49,819 bases of DNA from Candidatus Heimdallarchaeota archaeon (lineage in GTDB: Archaea; Asgardarchaeota; Heimdallarchaeia; Heimdallarchaeales; Kariarchaeaceae): positions 1-49,819 of the forward strand of contig WAKA01000046.1 in assembly GCA_015523565.1 (NCBI GenBank), in the 5' to 3' direction. The first letter of the stretch is position 1, and each line of letters starts with the position of its first letter. The notes beneath the pieces were generated by a model, which saw only the letters and a program-made list of their open reading frames with translations, was not told where the DNA came from and made no database searches. Both the position numbers and the translations under genes were made by a program. Of the stretch, positions 42,508 through 49,819 are shown one piece after another.

Positions 42508-42633
42508 ATCATGTTGACCTGGATACTTTACGCAATTTATTTTCATTTCCTGCAAACTATACAAAAGTTCGATGTTTCTTTGAACAAGATTATATGCCAA
42601 AGCCATTATATGCATCTAGATTAGGTGATTTCC

Positions 42634-45600
42634 ATGAAAAATCCCAAAGTGATTATGCTAATCATGATAGGTTTATTGATGGTTTCATTGGTGCCTAAAC
42701 AAATATCTGCTTATAACATACCACAAAGTAAACAGACATCCCAACCTGTTTACTTGTCCATTATTTGGCACCAACATCAACCGACTTATCTAGACCCATC
42801 AACTAACATCTATGAACAACCATGGGTCTATATGCACTCTACTAATTCTTATCCATGGATGGCTGACTTGCATAAAAAATATCCCAATGTGAATGCAACA
42901 ATCAACATTACTCCATCCTTGCTGAAACAGATTGACGATTATGCAAACGGAGTGGCTTTTGACCGAAGAATCGAAGTTGCAAAAATGGATGAAAGTACCA
43001 TGAGTGATGAAAACAAGTCTGTGGTTCTGCAATATTTCTTTGACATCAATCCACAATTTGTCACTGGAAGATATCAGTATCTCCAACAGAAGGCAGGGCA
43101 ATATCCAACTATGGCTGAAAAGCTCAATGCATTTACGGATGCAGAAATCTTGGATCTGAAAGTCATGTTTTTCCTGAGATGGATTAATCCTGAATATCGG
43201 GACAATGATTTCATTTTGGCAACTCTTGATTCAAAAATCGATGATGCTGATGTGACAAGCCCTAAATTTTCCCATAACGATCTCAACACTGTTCTCAATA
43301 AAGGGCTTCAATTGGTGCAATCTGTTGTCCAAAAGCACATTGACGCTAAAAACCAAGGGAATTTAGAAATAACAACAACTCCATTTTACCATCCAATCCT
43401 TCCGCTGTTGATCAATCTAAATTCTGCTAGAGAATCCCCTGGAAATGAGAACCTTCCACTTCCTGAAAACAATACGGGATGGACAGATGATGCAAATGCA
43501 CAGATCCAAAAAGGGATCCAATCATATACAGACCATTTCGGTGGACTTCCAAACGGAATGTGGCCAAGTGAGGAAGCCGTTTCAAAGGATGTTATTCCCT
43601 TAATGGCTCAAAACGGCATCCAATGGTTTGTCTCTGATAAGACAATTTTGGCTAACAGTTTGGGAGTTTCTTCATTGACCCCTCAACAAATGTATCAGAT
43701 GTACAAGGTAACTTACAATGGAAGTTCTGTTGCAGGTATTTTCAGGGATACTGCTTTGTCTGACAAAATTGGCTTTACCTATTCTGGTATGGATCCCAAT
43801 GATGCGGCAACTGATTTCATCAATGAACTCAAAACCCGTTATAATGAGTTGCAGTCTGCCCCTCAAGGGAATGTACCATATCTCATTACAGTGGCTCTTG
43901 ATGGGGAAAATGCATGGGAGCATTACAATTATGACATAGATGGTGACGGTAAGAATGAATATACGGGGAATCTGTTCAGGGAGCTACTCTATCAAAAAAT
44001 TGAAGCAGCTCAAAATGAAGGATGGCTCAAGACAGTGACACCTTCCCAATTTCTGTCCCAATTCTCAATCAATGACATGCCTGAAATTACCAATCTTGCA
44101 TCTGGCTCTTGGGTGTCTGGTGAACTCAACACATGGATTGGAGAACCTGAAGAAAATGTTGCATGGGATTGGCTGATCCAAACAAGGTCTGATTTGGTGG
44201 CTTTTGAACAAGCAAATCCTACATATAATACTACTGATGCATGGGAGGCATTGTATGCCGCTGAAGGTTCAGATTGGTTCTGGTGGTATGGCGCAGACCA
44301 AGATTCCGCAAGGGATGAGGTGTTTGATTGGGGTTACAAGACTCTTCTGAGAAGTGTGTATAAGGCCATTGGTTACACTGACGAGGCTATTCTTGCAAGA
44401 AATCCCCTATTGTTCCTAAAACGTGCCCCTGCAATATCTGCATCCTTCCCTGGCAAAATGGTGGACTTCGGTATTGACGGGATTGCATCACCCACTGAAT
44501 GGGATTTAAGCTTCAAAATCAATGACACCACGATAGATAATGGAACAATCGATTTCATGTATTCTGGAATTAGTGACAATCTTACCTTCCTATTATTCAG
44601 ATTTGATTTACAAAGCAGTGGTGGCAACGATTTCTTGGGACTTTACTTCAATGACCCAAGAAGCTCAGTTGGAGATATCTATCCAATTGGTGTGGATCGG
44701 AACAATGTGGATAATTCCTTACGTTTCCAATTGAATTATGCAGTCACTTTCAATTTCAATGATTCTTCCCTAAACTATTGGATTGCAACAAAGGATGGCT
44801 GGACAAAATCATCCTTCAGTGGCGGGCTTGGTGCAAGTGGATCAATTGTTGAACTTGCCATACCCTTGGAATTCTTCAATTATACTGGTGGTGACTTTTT
44901 CGGTGTTCGAGCAATGTATCTTGATGTAGATGCAAATATTGCAACTGACGTGGCTCCTGAAGATGGTCCACTTGTATTCCAAGTCCCACTTTCAAACATC
45001 AACTTCAATGTTGTCTACGAACAAGACGACCCTGCTGGTGACGAATACGGTGATTATCCCCTGAATAATGCATTTGAACCATACCATGGTTTATTTGACA
45101 TCCTTAATTTCAAAATTGGATATGATGATCAAAATCTTATCATCACCATGAAATTCGGAGAAATTACAAATCCATGGAATGCACCTTCTGGATTTTCTCA
45201 CCCACTAATCCAAGTGTACATTGACAAAGATCGTGTTTCAGGTTCTGGAAACACAGATCCAGATCAAAATGCAAATGTCAAAATTTCTCCGGATTTTGCT
45301 TGGGAAACACTTGTCCGGGCTGATGGGTGGTTGAAATATGGTCTCTTTGAGAATCAATCACAATTTGGTGGGGTTGATGCAATTGCTGACACTCTAGAAA
45401 AAACAATTACAATCACTGCTCCTTTGTCCCTTGTCGGTACTCCAACAGAGGATTGGGCATATGTGGTTCTTGTTGGATCACAGGATTTCCAAGCCTTTAG
45501 GGAGAGACTTAGCGTTGCACAAGAATGGAAATTGGGCGGCGGAGATGATGGTCCCTATGATCCAAATGTTGTTGATATGCTTGTTCCTGAAGGTGCAGAT

Positions 45601-46194
45601 CAAGATTTGATACTCAATGATTATTCTGTGGCAGAGCAGAGGCAAGCCGAGGTTATAGGAGTTGGTCCCAAGGTTTCATTTGTTACAGATGATGAAAGAC
45701 CAAATGTTGAAATAACAAGTCCTACCAATGGCACTGTTTTGACTTATGCTAAAAATGGGACTGCCTACATAAAAATCGATTTTATTGCAACAGATAATGT
45801 GCAAGTTGATCATTTTGACCTATTCGCAGCAAATGTGCTGCTTGTTGATGATCATCAGCTGACAAACGGTTCAAATTCTATTAGTGTTACCCTCGACAAA
45901 TCTGAAGTTGGTGTGGGTGATATCGAAATATCCATTATTGTCTATGACGGTCCAGATGAAACTGCATATCGATTTGGAAAGGCGGTAGTTATTGTCACAC
46001 TAGAGGAAGCATCCGTTTCCACTTCCATACCTTCAAGCTCTACAACTGTGACAAATACTACTACTGTTCCACCTCCAACAACTGGAGAAACAAGCAGTAA
46101 AAAATCACCCGCTCTAAGCATTGCAATATCCTTTATATCATTAATAATGATGATTGCTGTATTGAAATCCAAGTTTACATCAAAATACAAATAA
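42634..46194 (+). CDS. surface-anchored GH57 amylopullulanase-like enzyme
   Basis: A secreted 1186-residue starch- or glycogen-degrading enzyme. A signal peptide covers 1-26 (VIMLIMIGLLMVSLVPKQIS). The GH57 catalytic domain spans about 40-560: HQHQP (46-50), NGMWPSEE with nucleophile Glu313, and VALDGENAWEHYNYD with acid/base Asp423. Then come beta-rich modules. A DOMON/glucodextranase-C-like module lies around 600-980 (INDTTIDNGTIDFMYSGISD; YDDQNLIITMKFGEITNPWN) and an Ig-like domain around 1015-1110 (NVEITSPTNGTVLTYAKNGT). A Thr/Pro/Ser linker, a membrane helix (LSIAISFISLIMMIAVL) and a basic tail end the protein. ATG 42634 is preferred over GTG 42625 because AGGTGA precedes it. Confidence 0.92.
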   Translation: MKNPKVIMLIMIGLLMVSLVPKQISAYNIPQSKQTSQPVYLSIIWHQHQPTYLDPSTNIYEQPWVYMHSTNSYPWMADLHKKYPNVNATINITPSLLKQIDDYANGVAFDRRIEVAKMDESTMSDENKSVVLQYFFDINPQFVTGRYQYLQQKAGQYPTMAEKLNAFTDAEILDLKVMFFLRWINPEYRDNDFILATLDSKIDDADVTSPKFSHNDLNTVLNKGLQLVQSVVQKHIDAKNQGNLEITTTPFYHPILPLLINLNSARESPGNENLPLPENNTGWTDDANAQIQKGIQSYTDHFGGLPNGMWPSEEAVSKDVIPLMAQNGIQWFVSDKTILANSLGVSSLTPQQMYQMYKVTYNGSSVAGIFRDTALSDKIGFTYSGMDPNDAATDFINELKTRYNELQSAPQGNVPYLITVALDGENAWEHYNYDIDGDGKNEYTGNLFRELLYQKIEAAQNEGWLKTVTPSQFLSQFSINDMPEITNLASGSWVSGELNTWIGEPEENVAWDWLIQTRSDLVAFEQANPTYNTTDAWEALYAAEGSDWFWWYGADQDSARDEVFDWGYKTLLRSVYKAIGYTDEAILARNPLLFLKRAPAISASFPGKMVDFGIDGIASPTEWDLSFKINDTTIDNGTIDFMYSGISDNLTFLLFRFDLQSSGGNDFLGLYFNDPRSSVGDIYPIGVDRNNVDNSLRFQLNYAVTFNFNDSSLNYWIATKDGWTKSSFSGGLGASGSIVELAIPLEFFNYTGGDFFGVRAMYLDVDANIATDVAPEDGPLVFQVPLSNINFNVVYEQDDPAGDEYGDYPLNNAFEPYHGLFDILNFKIGYDDQNLIITMKFGEITNPWNAPSGFSHPLIQVYIDKDRVSGSGNTDPDQNANVKISPDFAWETLVRADGWLKYGLFENQSQFGGVDAIADTLEKTITITAPLSLVGTPTEDWAYVVLVGSQDFQAFRERLSVAQEWKLGGGDDGPYDPNVVDMLVPEGADQDLILNDYSVAEQRQAEVIGVGPKVSFVTDDERPNVEITSPTNGTVLTYAKNGTAYIKIDFIATDNVQVDHFDLFAANVLLVDDHQLTNGSNSISVTLDKSEVGVGDIEISIIVYDGPDETAYRFGKAVVIVTLEEASVSTSIPSSSTTVTNTTTVPPPTTGETSSKKSPALSIAISFISLIMMIAVLKSKFTSKYK

Positions 46195-46234
46195 TTATAA
46201 CAATAGCTAAAAACAATAGTGGAATTGCAAATCA

Positions 46235-48325
46235 ATGGAAAATACTTTACAAGAAACATCATCTTCACCTTCAAATGTGCAAGGTGGCATTGTCAATTTT
46301 GTAAACGTCTTTCATTTCCATCAACCAATTGGACAGTTCCATTCCGTTTTTGAAGAAGCATATCAACTTTCATACGATCCTCTACTGACCGCTTTGGAAA
46401 ATCACCCTGGTGTCAAAACTGGAATTCATATAACAGGTCCCTTATTGGAATGGCTTGAGGAACATAAACCCGAATTCATTGAAAGGCTTAAACGACTAAT
46501 CGAGCGTAATCAAATTGAAATCATTGGTGGGGGATATTATGAACCTATCTTAGCAATCATTCCTGAGGAAGATCGTTTGGCACAACTCACCATGCTCTCT
46601 GAAAAAGTCAAGGATCTTTTTGGAACTTATCCACGTGGTGCTTGGCTTGCAGAGCGTGCTTGGGAACCTGGATTGGCAGATACTTTACATGATGCAGGGC
46701 TTGAGTTCATATTTATCGACGACTTCCATATTAAAAATGCAGGTACATTTGAACCAGAAATCCACCACACGTTTGTTACTGAAAACAAAGGCAAAAGATT
46801 GCTTGTGTTCCCGATTAATGAGCCCATTAGATACTTGATTCCATGGAAGGATCCCCAAAATATTTTTGATTATATGAAAGATGAAATTCGAAAAGCTACA
46901 AAATACTATTCAAGAGAAATCAGCTTTGGTTCATATGACCAATCATTGATGATCTCCAATATTGATGATGCCGAAAAACTCGGGATGTGGCCTGGCACAC
47001 ATGCCCGTGTATATGGAAAAAACAATGGTTCCTCTTGGATCGAAACATGGTTTTCCTTGACAGAAAACACTCCATGGGTCTTAAGCCTTCTCCCATCTGA
47101 ATATATTGATAAATATCCTCCAAAAGGGCTTGTCTACCTGCCTTCTGCTTCATATGATAAAATGGGCGTATGGGCATTGCCTACAAAAGAAAGAAGGGAA
47201 TTGGAATATTTACACAAGTATCTGAAATCCAATGACCTTGGTAATGATCTTAATCGAATCATCCTTAAGTATCTAAAAGGATCTTTTTGGAGAAATTTCT
47301 TGGTGAAATACCCTGAATCCAATAATATGCATAAACGGATGCTGTTTTCAAGAAAAAAACTTTTGCAGGCTGAAAAGCTTCAAGCTGGTTCCCCAGAACT
47401 TAAAAGAGCAAGAAAAAACATTTTGGCCGCGCAATGCAATGATGTATATTGGCATGGTCAATTTGGAGGTGTATATTTCTATTTCATGAGATATTGGACT
47501 TATCGTTACCTTCTGATGGCTGATGAAATATCTGAAAAAATTCTTTCTGAAACGTACATCAATCTGGAAATGACCGATTACAATTATGATGGTTCAAAAG
47601 AAGCTATCCTTGAGAATTCTGAAATTTCTGCCTTCATTGATCCTCGGCTTTCTTTTTCATTGATTGAATTGGATTTCAAACCCACGCATTCAAATTTAAT
47701 TACAACATTGCGGAGTGTGGAGGAATCCTATCATGAAAATGATGAGGTAATTTATGACTTATGGACAAAAAATGCCTTCATAGATTATCAGCTCAAAAAC
47801 ACTACTGTTCATGAATTCATAAGAACAAAAAATCCTTCAAATATTGCCATCCAAGGTTTTTCAGAACCTATAGAATTAAGAAAAGAAGATCTTAAGTTAT
47901 CTGCTTGGACAATTGGTTCTTGGGGCAGGAAGGAATATGTTTTGGAAAAAAACAATGTGTCTGTACAATATGAAATGATTCCAGAAAATGGTGTTATTGA
48001 AATCAATGTTTCTTTGGATGATGACAAAAAGAACATTTCAATTGCAGGCTGTGGTTTCAACGGATTTTCTGACCTAAATGAGGTTGTTGAATTGCCGATC
48101 AATTCAAATGAATTGAAAATTCACTGCACAAATCCTATGGAACCAATTATTGTTTTAAGGCATCCTCTCAATGTATCCAGAATTTTACTGCAACCAATAA
48201 CTCCTGTGTCAATTGAAGAAGGCAAGTTAATGAAAACTTTTCAAGGCTTTACTATTTATTTCCATTTTGAAAAAGAAACCGCAAATGAACAATTTACCAT
48301 TTCCATTCATAAAAAGATACCATAG
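46235..48325 (+). CDS. cytoplasmic GH57 alpha-amylase / 4-alpha-glucanotransferase
   Basis: Hydrolyses or transfers alpha-1,4-glucan chains. The 696-residue protein has no signal peptide. The conserved regions are VNVFHFHQPIGQF, IIGGGYYEPILAI, GAWLAERAWEP (nucleophile Glu140), ISNIDDAEKLGMWPGTH (acid Asp244/Asp245) and YWHGQFGGVYFYFMRYWTYR. The C-terminal beta-rich region (about 440-696) corresponds to DUF1925/1926 of the Thermococcus-type 4-alpha-glucanotransferase. Such enzymes lengthen short maltodextrins into better phosphorylase substrates, so it complements GT35 upstream. It starts 40 bases after the surface pullulanase, and the next gene's start lies within it. Confidence 0.92.
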   Translation: MENTLQETSSSPSNVQGGIVNFVNVFHFHQPIGQFHSVFEEAYQLSYDPLLTALENHPGVKTGIHITGPLLEWLEEHKPEFIERLKRLIERNQIEIIGGGYYEPILAIIPEEDRLAQLTMLSEKVKDLFGTYPRGAWLAERAWEPGLADTLHDAGLEFIFIDDFHIKNAGTFEPEIHHTFVTENKGKRLLVFPINEPIRYLIPWKDPQNIFDYMKDEIRKATKYYSREISFGSYDQSLMISNIDDAEKLGMWPGTHARVYGKNNGSSWIETWFSLTENTPWVLSLLPSEYIDKYPPKGLVYLPSASYDKMGVWALPTKERRELEYLHKYLKSNDLGNDLNRIILKYLKGSFWRNFLVKYPESNNMHKRMLFSRKKLLQAEKLQAGSPELKRARKNILAAQCNDVYWHGQFGGVYFYFMRYWTYRYLLMADEISEKILSETYINLEMTDYNYDGSKEAILENSEISAFIDPRLSFSLIELDFKPTHSNLITTLRSVEESYHENDEVIYDLWTKNAFIDYQLKNTTVHEFIRTKNPSNIAIQGFSEPIELRKEDLKLSAWTIGSWGRKEYVLEKNNVSVQYEMIPENGVIEINVSLDDDKKNISIAGCGFNGFSDLNEVVELPINSNELKIHCTNPMEPIIVLRHPLNVSRILLQPITPVSIEEGKLMKTFQGFTIYFHFEKETANEQFTISIHKKIP

Positions 48326-49721
48326 GATCAAAGAGGAAAAGGGCTTCACATACAAAAAAAGCATGGATTTAGAGACTTGTGGAAATATTTTTGTCCTTCC
48401 CATATTTCATGAATTGTTGAAAGCAATAATTCTAATGCCTGAGTTTAGTTTCAAAAGAAATTTTGGATTAAACTTTCAAACCGAATACCAAATCACTAAA
48501 ATTTGGGGATCGTATTTGAGCGGTGCTTTATGCAAAGTTAAAGATGATATGGACAATATTGCTTTCATTTTCTTGGTGAAAGATGAAAAAAGCGGGATAT
48601 TCAGACCAGTTACCGATTTTCCAGATCTCCTTTCAACCTATTTGGATTTGGAAATAAAAAGAGTTGAACGCTTGGACTTTGATGCAACCAATATCCATTA
48701 TCTCCTCGAATTGAAAAATGGTTCCGTATTTCATTTGAAAGAATACACCCGTCTTTCAAAAGGATTGATTGAAATTACAGTGGGTCAAAAACTGTCCCAT
48801 GAATCCATTTTCCCAAAAATTGTTTCTTCTTTTGTAGTTCACCCAGACGACTTCCCAGAGCATTGCGTCTATGGTGTGTTTGAAGAATTCAAAAATCAGG
48901 AAAATGTTGATGATCTTGCAGGAAAAACCCTTGCCGCTCTGACAAAAACTAATGGCAATCGGGATGACCTTTTGAATTATTATGGTCAACTGATGGAAAA
49001 AACTTGTGCTCAGATAGAAAGATTCCATGATATCGTCAACAGTGATAATTACCTTATTGCCAAACTTAGTACCATCCTTCCCTCTGTCGAAAAGCAAATG
49101 TACCCTCGCCTTTTAAGAGTAAAAAGCTATATTGTCCAATGGTTCAACTACCAATCAAAATTATTCCCAATGTTTAATGGATATTGGATTTCTCTCTATT
49201 TGGATGGATTGGATTTACTCTCCTTAGCAAAAAAACATTCTACAATTGCCCATGGTGACACTTGGTGGAGGCAATTCGTCTTTGTCAACAATTGTCTTTA
49301 TTTAATGGATGTCGAAGATCTTGTCTTTGCGGATCTAGAATATGACTTTTCAAGCCATTTTTCAGGAATTGCAAATCAGATCGCATATTTTTATTTGGAA
49401 GAAGATATGGATAAAGACCTAATGTTCAAACTTGTAGAAAAGACGAAGGTCAAGTTCGAACGATATTTCCTGGATAAATCTTTCTACCAAAATCTTGCCT
49501 TAAGAATCATCTCTGAGCTTGACTATGCAATTTCACATTGGGAGAGCAATCCTAATCTGCCAGTCAATGAATTTGAAAAGATAAATGATATTTGTTATGC
49601 GCTGTATGATTTCCAATTTCCTGAAATCCCTTATTCTCTCCCAAAGAATCACAAAAAAAGATATTTTCTCATCGACTTCCTTGTGATGACTTTATTCGCT
49701 TTAATTTACCAAAAATTGTAA
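48285..49721 (+). CDS. APH/maltokinase-like protein closing the alpha-glucan locus
   Basis: The 478-residue protein has the C-terminal catalytic pattern of aminoglycoside-phosphotransferase-fold kinases, best like maltokinases. IAHGDTWWRQFVFVNN provides the H-G-D loop (His323, Asp325) with Gln instead of the usual Asn metal ligand. LYLMDVEDLVFADLEYDFSS provides the D-x-E region (Asp342) followed by D-x-x-x-D as in A/G-x-R-x-x-D-L-A. The N-terminal half (FIFLVKDEKSGIFRPVTDFP, DATNIHYLLELKNGSVFHLK) resembles a divergent N-lobe. Maltokinase makes maltose-1-phosphate, which fits the locus, but another sugar is possible. The start is unsettled: ATG 48285 overlaps the GH57 gene by 41 bases, TTG 48267 by 59, and ATG 48363 not at all. 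Confidence 0.6.
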   Translation: MNNLPFPFIKRYHRIKEEKGFTYKKSMDLETCGNIFVLPIFHELLKAIILMPEFSFKRNFGLNFQTEYQITKIWGSYLSGALCKVKDDMDNIAFIFLVKDEKSGIFRPVTDFPDLLSTYLDLEIKRVERLDFDATNIHYLLELKNGSVFHLKEYTRLSKGLIEITVGQKLSHESIFPKIVSSFVVHPDDFPEHCVYGVFEEFKNQENVDDLAGKTLAALTKTNGNRDDLLNYYGQLMEKTCAQIERFHDIVNSDNYLIAKLSTILPSVEKQMYPRLLRVKSYIVQWFNYQSKLFPMFNGYWISLYLDGLDLLSLAKKHSTIAHGDTWWRQFVFVNNCLYLMDVEDLVFADLEYDFSSHFSGIANQIAYFYLEEDMDKDLMFKLVEKTKVKFERYFLDKSFYQNLALRIISELDYAISHWESNPNLPVNEFEKINDICYALYDFQFPEIPYSLPKNHKKRYFLIDFLVMTLFALIYQKL

Positions 49722-49819
49722 CTCTGTTTCAACAACAATTTCGAGAAATTTAATTGGATAATTTTCTGTTTTATTTTTAAAATTTGGAAAATATTTGGAT
49801 TGAAAACCCTATACTTTTA
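49722..49819. other. AT-rich 3' flank
   Basis: The last 98 bases, after the kinase-like gene, are AT-rich with T-runs (TTTTCTGTTTTATTTTTAAAATTTGG), a plausible transcript-end region. No coding frame begins here. Confidence 0.5.

Noticed and set aside
42510..42623. 37-codon plus-strand frame between phosphorylase and pullulanase genes
   Set aside because: No ribosome binding site, unremarkable composition, and the spacer holds promoter-like AT-rich sequence.
1..49819. tRNA, rRNA, insertion sequences and integration sites
   Set aside because: Reading for T-loop consensus, long inverted repeats, transposase motifs and rRNA-like sequence found none; a dedicated search (tRNAscan, Rfam) was not possible.

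Overview
The window looks like a chromosomal segment of an archaeon, most likely an Asgard archaeon (an inference from gene content; no taxonomic search was run). The information-processing genes are archaeal or eukaryote-like: glycyl-tRNA synthetase, RNA polymerase subunits P (Rpo12) and K (Rpo6), type II methionine aminopeptidase, SUI1/eIF1, class I lysyl-tRNA synthetase and a thermosome subunit. Two Ras/Rab-like small GTPases with complete G1-G5 motifs, a longin/roadblock-like protein, a flotillin and an NfeD protein carrying a RING-like zinc finger point to the Asgard group. The DNA is AT-rich. Several genes have a TATA-like box about 25 bases before the start codon, which suggests leaderless mRNAs. 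No tRNA, rRNA, insertion sequence or CRISPR array was seen.

Layout. 1-7.8 kb: an incomplete minus-strand gene encoding a Rossmann-like protein with a 9-residue tandem repeat tail, a HEAT-like protein, the nickel-pincer cofactor genes larB and larC (convergent), an orphan eutA, a small GTPase, a zinc-ribbon/KPSE-repeat protein with a problematic start, a TatD nuclease, a small unknown gene and a ribbon-helix-helix regulator. 7.9-13 kb: glyS, rpoP (short, easily missed), map, SUI1, a luciferase-like protein and purA. 13-21 kb: a Cys4 microprotein, a second GTPase, a CbiM-CbiQ fusion with its CbiO-like ATPase (both lacking expected key residues), a longin/roadblock-like protein, NfeD-RING plus flotillin, and an MFS transporter fused to a PhoU/DUF47-like domain. 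21-31 kb: panB, a large helical protein of unknown function, rpo6, an NSUN-type RNA methyltransferase relative without its catalytic cysteines, a GNAT-like protein, lysS, a zinc-binding unknown, a membrane protein with a chemoreceptor-like hairpin, a small membrane protein and a possible Sm-fold protein. 31-37 kb: an Lrp/AsnC regulator divergent from an EamA exporter, thermosome, a secreted glutaminyl-cyclase-like M28 protein, a cyclin-fold protein and a bacterial-type GAPDH.

37.3-49.7 kb is an alpha-glucan locus. Two cell-surface solute-binding proteins overlap by ATGA on the minus strand. Divergent from them are a GT35 glucan phosphorylase, a surface-anchored GH57 amylopullulanase-like enzyme, a cytoplasmic GH57 amylase/4-alpha-glucanotransferase and an APH/maltokinase-like protein. 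The likely flow is extracellular hydrolysis, capture of oligosaccharides, then phosphorolysis and rearrangement in the cytoplasm. The ABC permeases and ATPase needed for import are not in the window.

The points most worth follow-up are the ECF-like transporter that lacks both metal ligands and several ATPase residues, the NSUN pseudoenzyme, the NfeD-RING/flotillin pair, the MFS-DUF47 fusion, the zinc-ribbon/KPSE protein beside a Rab-like GTPase, and the kinase-like gene closing the glucan locus.
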